Shown here: piece after piece, positions 41,701 through 51,662 of the stretch
Numbering within the stretch: the stretch's first letter is position 1
Layout of the letters: each line of letters opens with the position of its first letter
Assembly (NCBI GenBank): GCA_016169945.1
Contig: JADLSH010000127.1
Coordinates: 3,102,501 to 3,166,500, forward strand
Length of the DNA stretch: 64,000 nt
Source of the DNA: Trachythela sp. YZ-2020
Taxonomy: Eukaryota; Cnidaria; Anthozoa; Malacalcyonacea; Clavulariidae
Reading direction: 5' to 3'
Notes under the pieces: model-generated
Told to the model about the DNA's origin: nothing
Databases searched by the model: none
Seen by the model: only the letters and a program-made list of their open reading frames with translations
Made by a program: the position numbers and the translations under genes

Positions 41701-44700
41701 ATATTTCGCGAAGTGTCCACCACTGGTTGGGTTTTAATGGTTTTAAAACCAGATTATCAGCCCATGTCTCTTGATAACCTGTTAAGCTGCACATTGCGCT
41801 TCAGTGCATCGTACTTTTCCATTTACCCTGTAGAGTAAATTCGGTAGTCCATGTTATTTTGAATATACTCCATGCCAGGCCAATATATTTTACATGGTGT
41901 TAACACCTTTGAACAAAGACGTGATTTCTTATTGTGTAAGCGTTTTTGTTGTCCAGTGTTTCTATTCATAAATGTATTAATTTGGGCCTATATCTGTGCT
42001 TTCAAAGCAAAGTGTAAAAATTCATGATTGTTGCATGGGTACTGAGTATTGACTATTGTATAAAGTAATTGTGCAGTCTTCTGAAATCTGGATTCAATAT
42101 TTAGAATTTCTGATGTGTAATCTTAAAATGTAATCTTTTACTTATAAAGTTATCTTCAAATGGTCTTATCTGCTAAATTTAAATATTTATATATTTTGAG
42201 ACGACAAAACAAAGCAGCAACGAAACTATATTTACATATACTAGTGCCCATGCCCATGGCCTCTAATTGGACTCGAGTTTTGGTATCGGTCGTCTTGCGG
42301 GAAAATTAATTGTGCCAAATAATACAGCTGGTCGTTAAATAAAGATAAAAAGCAATACGAAACACAAGCTACGACCGCTCATGCATGCCTCGTGGATTCT
42401 CTGAGGACTTACAAATTCTGTGATAAATTATTCCGACACAGCGAGACCAAGGGCAACGAAAGCTTCGTTGTTTCAAACGAAAAATGGGTTAATTTAAAAA
42501 AAAGCTGCTGAACAGATTTCTGAAGAAGCCGAGGTATAAACGTTTTTTTACTGTTTTCGCCAGTGTTACTGTATATCTACGGATGAAATAGAATTGAACG
42601 ATTCACTTTCTTTATTAAGCCAAGCAAGAAACTTCTTTAAGAAACTGTTAAAGAGTTCTTCTTTGACCTATTTTCGTTGTAACATTTAGCACAATCAGCT
42701 TCACACGACATAGTTTTTGTTTTGGTCGCTACGGTAAGCCGATGTCTGACATATGGTGTTGAAAAAAAGCCACAAAAACTCTTCCAAGTGACTCTGTATC
42801 AAACATTCAAAGCGTGAAATTACCGCATTATTCCATTAAGATTAAGAAACTTCATTCAAAGTCAAGGAACTCGAACTTATTCGCCACAATGTGACAATGG
42901 CAATGACAACGTTATCGTTTTCGAGTCGGACGCTGTTACCTATATTATGTATATTAAAAATAAACGTGAAAACTATTTGTGTAAACACAAGTCTACCCCA
43001 CGCAGTTTTATAATAAGCGTGGAGTCTGGTAATTAATAACTTTGTCTTCAAATTCAAATTTTTCGTGAGTTACTGAAGAGTGAAAGCTAAATAATTTTAC
43101 TCTCATAAATAAAGAGTTGTCTTTTGAACTTATTTTCCTGATTTTCTCACACTATATATGTTATGCATTTATGACATCCTGAAAACATTCAAAGGAAACG
43201 TATTGAAGTTATATAACTGCAATATATAGTGTATGCAGATTGGAATAAATGGTTTTCTAAACTGGATGAAATATGTTACTTGTTAGGACCAACAATATTT
43301 CATCACAGACATTACACATTAGACATTTTGTTGAAAACAGAAAATTTAATCGCGTTGCCGTTGACGAATCTCGCGGCCATGAATTTAAAATGTGGCTTCG
43401 CTTTCTCTTTTCTTTGTTTATTTTCTCTTTGTTTGGCGCCTGTGTCTATTTAACGTCGGCAGATTCACAACTACTGTCACAACTTTGTATAGACTTTGTC
43501 TGAACACGCGGGGTCTGTTTCGTTATGCAGATGAAAATCGTCGTGACTTGGCTTGTGACTTGTGTGACTTGACTTTAGGGTGGGGACCAATTTTTTCGTG
43601 AATTTGTCGCCGATTAACAGTTATTAGAAATTCAGATGAATTGCTATGAATATGAATATTTAAAATGTTGAATGTTGTGATTATTCCATTTTCGAGTTAA
43701 AATATCTGACTTAGTTTTATTCTAAATGCACAAAGGCCAAAGGAAAAGCCGGTTGAAAATTATGAGCCCAGATATGGATGAAAAAATGATAAGATATTCT
43801 ATTAATATGATAAAATTAAGTTTCAAGTTCCTCTAAACGACTAAAGACTAAAATATATTTTTTTAATTCACTGAACTTTTGAATTCCAATTTTCGTCATA
43901 TTGAGATTGTGTTTCTCATTGTTTGATATTGTACTTAGGCAGGGGAAGTTTTGTACAATAATGTCACTATAATGTACAAAGTCAAAGTGTCCAAGAGCAA
44001 AACACTTAAACATTGTTGTTTGTAAATTTTTGTAGCCCTTCATTGTGCACAAGTGCCTCTCGAAGTGTCTCTCGATCAATATTTCATGTCAGCCATCGTT
44101 AAATTATTCATCAACGGTTTTTTTCTCTTTCATTTAAAGCAACGCCGTCACCCTACCGTACAGCTGGCCGAAAAGGAAGCAAAACAGACGACGAGGACGA
44201 CGAGAAAGATATCACTAGCGCTATAAGAAAAATCGAGTTCTCTGTCAACCAAAATATCGCTACAAGGCGAAAGATTTCCAGGCATTCGCAAGAAGAAACT
44301 CCACAGAAATCTCCAAATTCTGTCGAGGACTCGAGTACGAATACGCCTTCAGACATTGATCAAAACAATATACCCGAAGGACAGAAAATTGTGAAGTCAA
44401 AGTCACCGAAAGGTAAAATTATGGAAAACGAAGAGAATGTATTTAATGAGCATAATGGGGATGCGTTTAACTCTGAACAACAGAATGGCGAGGTGCTCAG
44501 TTTTGAGGACGCTCTTGTTAAAGATACCGATGTAGACGAAAGTTTACCGAGCTCAGAGCACAGTGAAACGACGGAGAATAATCTAGATGTTGTTGATGGA
44601 ACCGTTTTGGCAAAACTTAACACGGAATCGACCACAGAGACGAACACAACTGAACAGGATGAACCGAAACAAGTCGACCCTGAACCTGATATAGACCAAA

Positions 44701-47558
44701 CAGAAGATAGCTCGTGTGACAATCAACAGTCCAGTGTCCCCGAGGTCAGTGTCGAGAACGCGGACGAATATTCTGCTGAACAGACGCCACCTGCTGACGC
44801 TATAACGGAGAATATCGATGTTATACCGAATGAATCTGAACTTCCAAAAAATGAAAGCGATGTCTTGATGAACGATTCCGAAGTTTCGCCAAGTGATCCC
44901 GACGTCCCACCGAGTGTTCCCGAAGTTTTGCCGAGTGATCCCGAAGTCCCACCGAGTGTTCCGGAAGCTCCGCCGAGTGTTGGCGAAGTACCACCGAGTG
45001 TTGGCGAAGTACCACCGAGTGACCCCGATGTTTGTCCGGTCATTCCCGAAGATTCGAACGATTCCGAAAGCCCATCACCAGCGCCGGAGTCTACAAGTTC
45101 AGCATCTACGACACCGGATGTCCCTCCAAGTCCACAGAAATTATCCCCAAACCCTAGCGAGAAGAAAGACGACGTCAAATCGCCGAAGAAAAAGACGATT
45201 AAAACAACCAAGGATCCGACAAAGACTAAACCAGCTGGGACTAAAGCTACTGGTAAGAAAGAGCCAGCGAGTACTGTTGGTTCCCGACCGAAAAGCGCAA
45301 AACCATCAGCACGGCCAAATACTGCAGAAAGTTCGACCGTAAAGAACACTAAGAGACCTACCAGTACAGTGAAGTCTAGTACCACCACAGCTGCGAAGTC
45401 AAGCACAACTGGTGCTGCCAAACCAAGCACAGCTAAAACTACAACTACTGCTAGCAAATCATCCACCGCCACATCCAAGGCAAAGGCCCCACCCTCAGCA
45501 AAACCCACTACAACAAAAACGACCACTGGGAAAACGTCCCCCACCAAGAAACCTGACCCAAAGGCTACACCCTCCACCAAATCTGATCCCAAGGTTCCCC
45601 CCTCTGTCCGGACAACGCGACCTGCAAAGTCCACGGCTTTCGGATCAACAGTTTCTACGGCTCCGTCGAAAAAACCTGCACAGAAAGCCCGACCTGCAAC
45701 CGCTCCGCCCGCAAGGAGCACCACCACTCAGGCGAAGAAAAAACCCGCGGCCGCCAAGGTACAATCTTGGTCCAGCACTGCAAGACCACAAAGTGCCAAG
45801 CCTTCGACCAAAGCTAAAGATTCGACGGATGGCGGCGCGTCTAGTAAGGAAACAGGGAGCGAACGACCTACGTCGCCAACAAAACCGCTGGTTCGTAAAA
45901 CGCAGACGCGTACAGTAACGACGTTAAAGACCACGAGAGTTGGAGCTGGCGGGGAGCCTGAGACCAAATCTCAGACATTAAAAACTACGCGAACAGTTAC
46001 GGAAGTTAACGGGAAGAAAACGACTAAGACCACAGTGAAGGAAGTATCCCCGACCGGCAGAAAGCCCCTTCGTATGACAACCGAGACGGCCGAGGGGGGA
46101 AATGGTGCCAAGAAAACTACCAAGCCCATGACGAATTCGAAGACTGGGACGAGAACGGCTAAACCTGGAACTAAAAAGCCTGAACCGAAAACTGGACCGA
46201 GTAGGCCCAGCAAGGAGACTGGTGCTAAGAAAGCTCCTACGAAAGCTGCTCCAAAGAACAAGGAGGTGAAAACAGAAGTAAAGGTTTTGCCTAAAGCTAA
46301 GACTGTGAAAGAATTATCAAATGCATTGGGTATTACTAAACCATCGGATGAAAAGGAAGAGAAAGAAAAGGAAATTGAACCGAAGGAAAGTTTGAAAAAG
46401 GACGTGGAAGTTCCAAGTTCTGAAGAGATGCCTGAGTTGGCGCCTGCGCAAACTGAGGAGTCACCACAGGTGGAAGAGTCTGTGCAGGTTGAAGCGTCTG
46501 TGAAAGTGGAGGAATCTGTGCAGGTCCAAGAGTTAGAAGTGTCCCCAGAGCCTGTGGTGTCTCCAGAGCCTGTGGTGTCCCCAGAGCCTGTGGTGTCCCC
46601 AGAGCCTGTGGTGTCCCCAGAGCATGTGGTGTCCCCAGAGCTTGTGGTGTCCCCAGAGCCTGAAGAGGTTGCACAAGGATATGAAGGTACACAGGAATAC
46701 TCTGTTGAGGAAACTGAAGGACAAATTGTCCATGAAGAAAACGAGATAATAGAAAGTGTAGATATAGGAAGTAGTGATGATGAGAGAGAGGAAATAGACC
46801 ATGAACTGATGAATACAGAACAATCCGTGGGTATTGTGAGTGATGCGAATTTGGTAGAAGGTGTTGAGGACATAAATCTTGAAGAAAAGACAGCTGTTGT
46901 ACCTGCTGAACAAGTCGAAGGAAATGAGGAAGAAATTGGAGAGGAAATCGCAGCGAATGAGGAAGCATCTTGTGAAATTGTTACAGACGATGACGAGACA
47001 ATCATCACGTCTACGCAACGAGTTATAACCGAAGCACACGAAGAAGTGATCGTCCAAGATTCCCCGGAACCTCGGGATCCGTCGGAATTCATCATTCAAG
47101 ACTCGCCTGAACTTGGGGATCCGTCGGAATTGATCGTTCCAGACTCGCCAGAACTTCGAGATCCGTCGGAAATCGTAGATGATAGTTTGGAAGATGACAG
47201 CCTTGATGTGATTGTAGTGCCTGAAAGTGATATTTCCCATGAAGAAAACGCGCTCCAGTCGATTGAAGCCTGGCCTGCAGTCAGTGTCAATGAAAAGCAT
47301 AAACAAGATATAGATCTTCTTGGCGATAATAATAACGCGGTTGAGGAGACTGAACCCAAGTTAGACCCATACCTCTTCCCATCCGGCACGGATCCAGAAG
47401 AGCCTGCTGATACAAGCGCTGATCAGAATTTGTTAGATATCAGCGACGATGGAAAAGCTGAGTCCTGGCTGAGCGAAGATATTGGGAATACCGGTGAGTC
47501 GGCCGATAGAGATTCGGGTTTCCAAGAAAGCAATACAGTCGATGACCTCTTGGGTTAG
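23767..47558 (+). CDS. GAS2-like actin-microtubule linker (CH + GAR domains)
   Basis: Five exons (23767-24573, 27234-27326, 28088-28172, 40957-41076, 44140-47558) join in phase to give 1507 residues. The start is ATG with an in-frame TAA 15 bases upstream (23752-23754). Exon 1 encodes a calponin-homology domain of GAS2 type (about residues 45-190: [44 protein letters not shown]), which binds F-actin in this family. Exons 2-3 encode the GAR domain (about 265-330: [34 protein letters not shown]), which binds microtubules. The rest is low complexity: an acidic segment, a Lys/Thr/Pro/Ala-rich basic segment (about 710-1085), then an acidic tail with VVSPEP repeats, ending DDLLG. The family (GAS2, GAS2L1-3, fly pigs) crosslinks actin and microtubules. 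The GAR lacks the usual zinc-ligand cysteines. No SxIP EB1 motif was found. Exact paralogue not assigned. Confidence 0.93.
23890..24396 (+). other. CH domain, GAS2 type
   Basis: Sequence landmarks in order: [91 protein letters not shown]. The whole domain sits in one exon. These are the conserved blocks of the single type-3-like CH domain of GAS2 proteins. Confidence 0.93.
24803..25790. repeat. GAGAGTTG-type dispersed repeat, longest copy
   Basis: Many CAACTCTCATGCGATTCTTG, CATGAGAGTTGACAAGCGAG and TGTTCTCGTTTGACC-like units on both strands. Related to 2490-2845 and 12185-12395. Confidence 0.7.
25482..25719. mobile_element. Inverted-repeat element with GGGATATGGGATAC repeats
   Basis: Imperfect ends GAGGCCTTATTAGGGGTATC and CCCCTCCTAATAGGGTCTC. 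The interior repeats TACAATTTCGGGATATGGGA twice and ends in GGGATACGGGAAATGCAGA. It interrupts the GAGAGTTG repeat and is therefore younger. Confidence 0.6.
26345..26674. mobile_element. hAT-like MITE
   Basis: 330 bases with ends CAGGGACGCCGGAG and CTCCGGCGTCCCTG. Flanks are ATTACACT (26337-26344) and ATTACTCT (26675-26682), a 7/8 match to an 8-bp duplication. The left part has long G runs. Confidence 0.85.
26962..27040. repeat. Perfect-arm hairpin
   Basis: TAGAAGGTTTAGGTGGTGCA and its near-complement CCACCACCTAAACCTTCTA flank a short AT loop, with further pairing ATTTCGAGTGAA/TTCACTCGAAAT. It could form a stable RNA stem in the intron, or be the remnant of a fold-back element. Confidence 0.7.
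27234..28172 (+). other. GAR (GAS2) domain over two small exons
   Basis: Exon 2 (93 bases) reads [20 protein letters not shown] and ends IIFVR. Exon 3 (85 bases) reads [20 protein letters not shown] and ends LPKV. The EGKY...FVRML...[10 protein letters not shown] core is diagnostic. Positions where GAS2 proteins carry CxC and a DPC motif read NFNGF and LPKV here. Confidence 0.88.
28190..28385 (-). mobile_element. Truncated copy of the GGGGCCGGTTG MITE
   Basis: Reads, reversed, like the intact element at 58320-58561. Shared blocks are CACTTTCACACATTTTG, TTGAAATATTTT, AGACTTGATCGATATTTTCG and TAAACGGGCTTCATACAACC. One terminal arm is missing. Confidence 0.75.
28573..28856. mobile_element. Degenerate inverted-repeat element
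   Basis: Left end GGTTGTTTATATGAGACGAG, then the palindrome CTCGGGTACCCGAG. The right end is CCTCGTCTCACACCGCGC, then ATAAACAATTG. The TTTATATGA motif is shared with the element at 5935-6307. Target duplication not clear. Confidence 0.5.
34822..35196 (-). other. Orphan 124-codon ORF, minus strand
   Basis: An open frame of 124 codons inside intron 3, antisense to the host gene. Composition is protein-like, with mixed charge and no low-complexity run ([33 protein letters not shown]). It has no ATG at the frame start and no recognised domain. It may be an exon relic of a decayed mobile element or chance. No function is proposed. Confidence 0.2.
37786..37793. promoter_or_regulatory. Full palindromic CRE inside intron 3
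   Basis: TGACGTCA, the CREB/ATF consensus, lies in a GC-richer patch just before a T-rich ORF-containing stretch. It could mark an internal promoter or enhancer of the GAS2-like gene. A single 8-mer is weak evidence on its own. Confidence 0.25.
38973..39297. mobile_element. hAT-like MITE
   Basis: 325 bases. Perfect 8-bp duplication ATTCTGCC at 38965-38972 and 39298-39305. Ends contain CAGGGATGGATCCAGCATG and TAAATCCATCCCTG, with an extra 10 bases (CAGGAAAAGC) at the left tip. A fragment of the same family lies at about 57900-57945 on the other strand (CCCTATCAGATCAAGCTGGA, then TCAATCCCTGG). Confidence 0.85.
40713..40935 (+). mobile_element. MITE with CACGTGGTG ends, copy 1
   Basis: Subterminal inverted pair GAATGGTGGTCAACCTGCAG and GTTGACCACCATCTGCTG. 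The right end repeats TAACACGTGGTG twice and then GAAACC. It ends about 20 bases before exon 4 of the GAS2-like gene. A near-identical inverted copy is at 63571-63813 and a broken one at about 56905-57415. Confidence 0.8.
41160..41405. repeat. Tandem duplication, two units of about 120-140 bp
   Basis: Both units contain TTAGCTGGCAATNNGCCCAG, ATGCTNCCTACTT, GACGATTTTACT and AGTGGTAGGGTACTGCCAGT, then TGGGTTAA. Degenerate relatives occur at about 39300-39400, 40240-40400 and 41750-41840. Confidence 0.75.
41460..41725. mobile_element. hAT-like MITE
   Basis: Ends CAGTGGTGTGGACAC and GTGTCCACCACTG, with long G and C runs just inside the left end. GTTGGGT occurs at 41449-41455 and 41726-41732, separated from the left tip by CAAG, so the exact boundary is uncertain. 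Confidence 0.75.
44890..45030 (+). repeat. Coding tandem repeat, PPSVPEV type
   Basis: In exon 5 of the GAS2-like gene, seven or so units of 8-9 codons alternate [42 protein letters not shown] and SDPDV. They lie in the acidic segment before the basic region. Confidence 0.8.
46540..46670 (+). repeat. Coding 18-bp tandem repeat, VVSPEP
   Basis: About seven copies of CCTGTGGTGTCCCCAGAG, nearly identical at DNA level, encode VVSPEP with single changes (EH, EL). Such identity suggests recent expansion by slippage and likely length polymorphism. A second repeat of about 16 residues (DSPE-R/G-DPSE) follows at 47055-47180. Confidence 0.85.
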
Positions 47559-48171
47559 CCTATAGTAATTATCATTTCTAAGAAACTATTTATGGATTTA
47601 GTAGGAAAATTTTTTGTACAAATGTAGACGACTATTTACCAAATGTAGGAATAGGTAAGAATAGGTAGATTTCAGTTAAGTGTTTTATATGGTGTTACAT
47701 ATGGTGGGCAACTTCAAATGTATTGACATTTATGGAAGCGAGAAAATTATACTAAATGTTTCCATTACATGTATTTTCCACCAAAACACAAGGTCAATAC
47801 ATATATGCGTTGAGTTGACCGCCATGTGCTCCACTGTCACACTTCGCGAAACCCGCCTTATTTTAGGCCACTATAGGATTAGATGTCTCTAATTCAAGGT
47901 TTTAAATTTTCATCGGATAACTCGAAAATAGCTTTGGTTTGGGCTTGATTTTCAATATCCTGTCTGTTCTAAGTTTCAATTCACCATTCCAAATTGACAA
48001 GAGGACAAAGATCAAGTGTTAAAATATAACAACATTTCGAAATGAACTTCGCATTTGTCACTATAAATATTTGTCGGCCACTGGTGTGCAGTTTTTCTTC
48101 AGGAGTTTATCCTGCTCTGATGAAAATTTAAAATGCGTGAGCGTTCATGTACACGCGTTTGGCTCGATTTG

Positions 48172-48312
48172 AGGCCGTTTTTCACTTCAAGCGTATCTTA
48201 ACATACCGTAGCATTTTCTTTTGTGTCGTAATCGTTGGTTCTACCCGAGTGCTCAGGAAACAAAGAAATACGCTACGTTGTGGTACGATACGAGTGCGGT
48301 GGAAAACAGCCT
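48172..48312 (-). mobile_element. Short MITE, family A copy 2
   Basis: Ends AGGCCGTTTTTCACTTCAAG and TGCGGTGGAAAACAGCCT. It matches 435-563 along its length in reverse (ACGTAGCGTATTTC, TGAGCACTCGG, CTACGGTAT). Confidence 0.75.
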
Positions 48313-48572
48313 TTATACCAAAGGCGGATAACTCGTCTTGACGAGCTTTGGGCGAAGAAAATATAGTTTGACCTGACGGCTAACAAACGGACCATCCATC
48401 AAGACGAGCTATCTGGGTATTTCGTCTACACAGACGAACTTACGGGAGTTGTTCGTCTGGACCGATGATCCGTATATGCTTATGAATATCAGGAAAATAT
48501 CAGGGATGATTTATACGCAGAACCATTGCTAGTTCGTCTGGATAGTTCGTCTTGTGACTGTGTTTACACTAA

Positions 48573-48743
48573 AGGTACGTTCACACGTTGCGATTTGTCG
48601 GGCCTATTTCAGATGCACGTTAATGATATTTGAAAAATACGTGGCAAACGTCATCTGGTGACATCATCAACTGAAAATATTCGTCATTCACATTCAGCAA
48701 AACCTAAAATCGGCCCGACAAATCGCTGTGTGTGAACGTACCT
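48573..48743. mobile_element. Harbinger-like MITE
   Basis: 171 bases with ends AGGTACGTTCACACGTTGCG, then ATTTGTCGGGCC, and the mirrored GGCCCGACAAATCGC, then GTGTGAACGTACCT. Direct TAA on both sides (48570-48572 and 48744-48746). Confidence 0.88.
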
Positions 48744-49784
48744 TAAGATGGTGATCCGCCATACGGATAATCGTGCCGTTTTTTGCATGTACCGACATTG
48801 ACACGCCATTATTGTATGTGATTGTGCATATGTCTTAATTATTGATAATTATCGGCCATAATTTATAATGGTAAATATCATAAGTTATATTTGACTAGCA
48901 GAATAAATTCTATTCAGTCGATCGCAAGACGAAATTTTAGAAACGATATAAAAAGAACGTGTGCGCGCATCAATTACAATATTATATAATTGTCCATAGC
49001 TCATATTATGCTGTGCTTTTATGACTGTCATTCTTAAAATTTCAAAGGTTGGATTCGCCGCGAGAATATAGGCCTGATCGCAGGTTAGGATTACACCAAA
49101 TTTCCCCCCTCTTCGCTCCGGCGAATTCCAGTTTGTCGCGATTGCTGACCAATCGCGTTGCAGTGCGTTAGTGCTTATCAAAATAGACGTAAGTTATAAC
49201 CTACCTAAGCGTAGAAGGCATGTTTTCGTTCAAGTAAATGAATGCAAAGCTCGGTGGAATTGCATTCGTGAATACATATGATCGTGAATGCATTCATTTA
49301 CTTACTTGTACATTTAGGAACTGTTTTGCTTTGGGGGGAAAGATTATATAGAGTTATTTTAAGCCACACGTGACCTTGTATTGTTACATGTCCTTGCTTC
49401 GTTTGGTACCCGGTACGGCAAGAACCACTTATCCCCACGTACAGATCAGCATGCACAGCTTTTACACGCGGGTATCACGTGTATTTATAAACAAGCATGA
49501 CTCATCATTCATCAGATAGTGATTTTTTCAAGATTCCTGAAATTTGCCGTTGATTAGTATCTATATACTTCGTTTCACAGCTTTTCAGACTTTTTATTTT
49601 TGAAAAATTGTCCGGTGGATATTTGGCCTTTTTGCAACCTAACTACGGTTGCAACCGAGCTCATGTTATGCATATGCACACTGCGCGTGCGTCTGTTGCA
49701 AACCGCTCAGATGCTACATATATATTGCAATACTTGCACTGCAGCATTTGCATACTGGCGTAAAAACGCACAAGTTGTAACAAA

Positions 49785-50060
49785 CCTGCAACAGACTTGT
49801 TTCAACAATTTGTTATAGAATGTGTTCGCACTGCCTGCCAAGTTGTCAACGTCGTGTATAGAGTGATAACTTGCTACAAGGCTCGACCACTGCTCAACAG
49901 ACTTAGTGCAAGTTGTTCCATGTTATCGTCCTGCAATTCACCAACTTGTTAACAAGTTGTGAGTGACAACCTTGTAGCAACTTCATAAAATGACAACATT
50001 GTTACAACTCGTTGACAAGCTTGCTACAAGTCTGTGCGAACACCTCTTGTTGACAAAATT
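49785..50060. repeat. ACTTGTTGACAAG dispersed repeat, copy 3
   Basis: Same unit order as the copies at 11075-11345 and 19193-19372. It ends with CACCTCTTGTTGACAA, just before the orphan ORF. Confidence 0.72.
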
Positions 50061-50078
50061 TCGGACTATTTACAAAAT

Positions 50079-50267
50079 ATGGAATCAAACCAGACTAAAC
50101 AACTACAGGGAATATTAGCAGATATAAAGATATTTACACAGAATGACAGTACAATTACGGTTAATGCTCAGCAACTGGACTCTGTAGCTGAGTTGGTTAG
50201 AGCGCTGCACCGGAATCGCAGGCCACAGATTCAATTCCTGCCAGAGGGTCTAACTGCTCCTGGCTAG
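50079..50267 (+). other. Orphan 62-codon ORF
   Basis: ATG to TAG, with protein-like composition: MESNQTKQLQGILADIKIFT, then QLDSVAELVRALHRNRR, then a Pro-containing end. The frame stays open for 15 codons upstream into the repeat. It is not recognised. It could be the last exon of an unseen gene, a small independent gene or a transposon relic. Confidence 0.25.
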
Positions 50268-51662
50268 GTCTAACAAAATTTATATAAATTTCCGTTCGAG
50301 TATTCCATCTACTAACACCTTCTACTATTAATCCTATCGAACGAGATGCCGAGAAAAATCTCAATATAGATACGGTCCGACAAAGTAAAGATTCATTTCC
50401 GATTCTGTGGTACAGACAACCGTGCTCTCTAATAAACACACCTATATTACTGTAAGCATATCACCGCGGTCGAGTGCAGCCCGTTAAATTGACATATTGG
50501 TAACTATTTGGTAAGTTATTCCATATATGCTATTGCCTCATTATTAATATAGTATTAGACAATACTTTTTTCATAATTTGTTTTCGGCTTTTCTAGAAAA
50601 ATGCAAGAATCGTGAATGCATAAGGTCGTGAATGCAATTCGACTGGGCTTTGCGTTCATTTACTAATAAATCACAGAAGCGAGAAACAAGTCTGTGAAGA
50701 CCATTTTCCAACGTAATTTCATTGTTAATAAGTTCAAAGGATCGCAGCCCATGGAAGTGCGTACAGAGCAACTATTGACGTATGTGCAGTAAGAACAAGC
50801 TCTGTAATGCGTGATATCTGCGTGTAAACGTGATATCGGCGTGCATGCCGATCTTAGGTGATAGGTGACTCATATGTGGTATTAGCTGTACCAGGTACCA
50901 AATGAAACGATGAAATGCTGTTTACCCATTAGCGCTAAGTACAACAAGGTCAACCGTCGCTTAAAATATACTCTATTATAATTTCCCCTAGCCCGTTTAT
51001 CAGATTAATTTCCGCCGAAAGCAAAATAGTTCCTAAATGTATAAGTAATCCTGTTTCCCAGCTTTCATCGCGGACTACCCGATAATCTCAAATCCATCAC
51101 CATTTAATGACGTTTCAGGTCATGGTCCGGTTCATGCCGGCTTGTAACACGCTTGTGACGCATGCGGGCTTGAGAACAGCAAATTACCATTCGTCAGGAT
51201 GCCATCCGAAAAGTGTAAAGTAGAGTAAAAGAAATGGAGAATAGTAATATACACAGACTCTACAGACAAGAATTATTTCCTGGAAAAGTATTTCATCTTT
51301 CACAAGTTCTATTTGTTTATGTGCAGGACTTGCCTATATTAGGTCAGACTATTTTCGCACTGCTTGTTCCAAGTTTCTTAAAAAGTTCTCAAGTTCCCAT
51401 GATTCTGATAAACACAAATAAAATGCTTTTGAACACAAGCCTCTGAACACAAGCTGAGATTGCGATCTGAATTGAACGAAAAATGCATAAATTACGGCTA
51501 ACACTTTAGATGACGCAATGTCATTGAGAGTGATGGAAATTAGCGTTTACGCGAACAAAGATTTAAACAGTGGGAACTTTTTCAAATGTCTAAGGTGACA
51601 GAAATATGAAGCCAAAACACTTCAAATTTTATTTAGTCGTAGTCAGGACGGCGTAGTGAACA

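Larger units (their letters stand above)
41077..44139 (+). other. Intron 4 of the GAS2-like gene
   Basis: It holds a tandem duplication (41160-41405) and a hAT-like element (41460-41725). The remaining 2.4 kb is AT-rich. ORFs at 43229-43601 overlap each other in several frames and have no splice support. The acceptor is CATTTAAAG|CA. Confidence 0.6.
47559..51662. other. Intergenic DNA between the GAS2-like gene and HMGCR
   Basis: It holds two MITEs (48172-48312, 48573-48743), an ACTTGTTGACAAG repeat (49785-50060) and an orphan ORF (50079-50267). A pair of inverted relatives with GAATGCA and CATTTACT lies at about 49230-49310 and 50610-50670. The last few hundred bases should contain the HMGCR promoter; I saw no clear sterol-response element. 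Confidence 0.5.

Noticed and set aside
44723..47095. Long minus-strand ORFs (334 and 374 codons) opposite the GAS2-like last exon
   Set aside because: They are antisense shadows of low-complexity coding sequence. The plus frame joins in phase to the CH/GAR exons, and the antisense products are repeats of Ser/Gly/Val with no domain.
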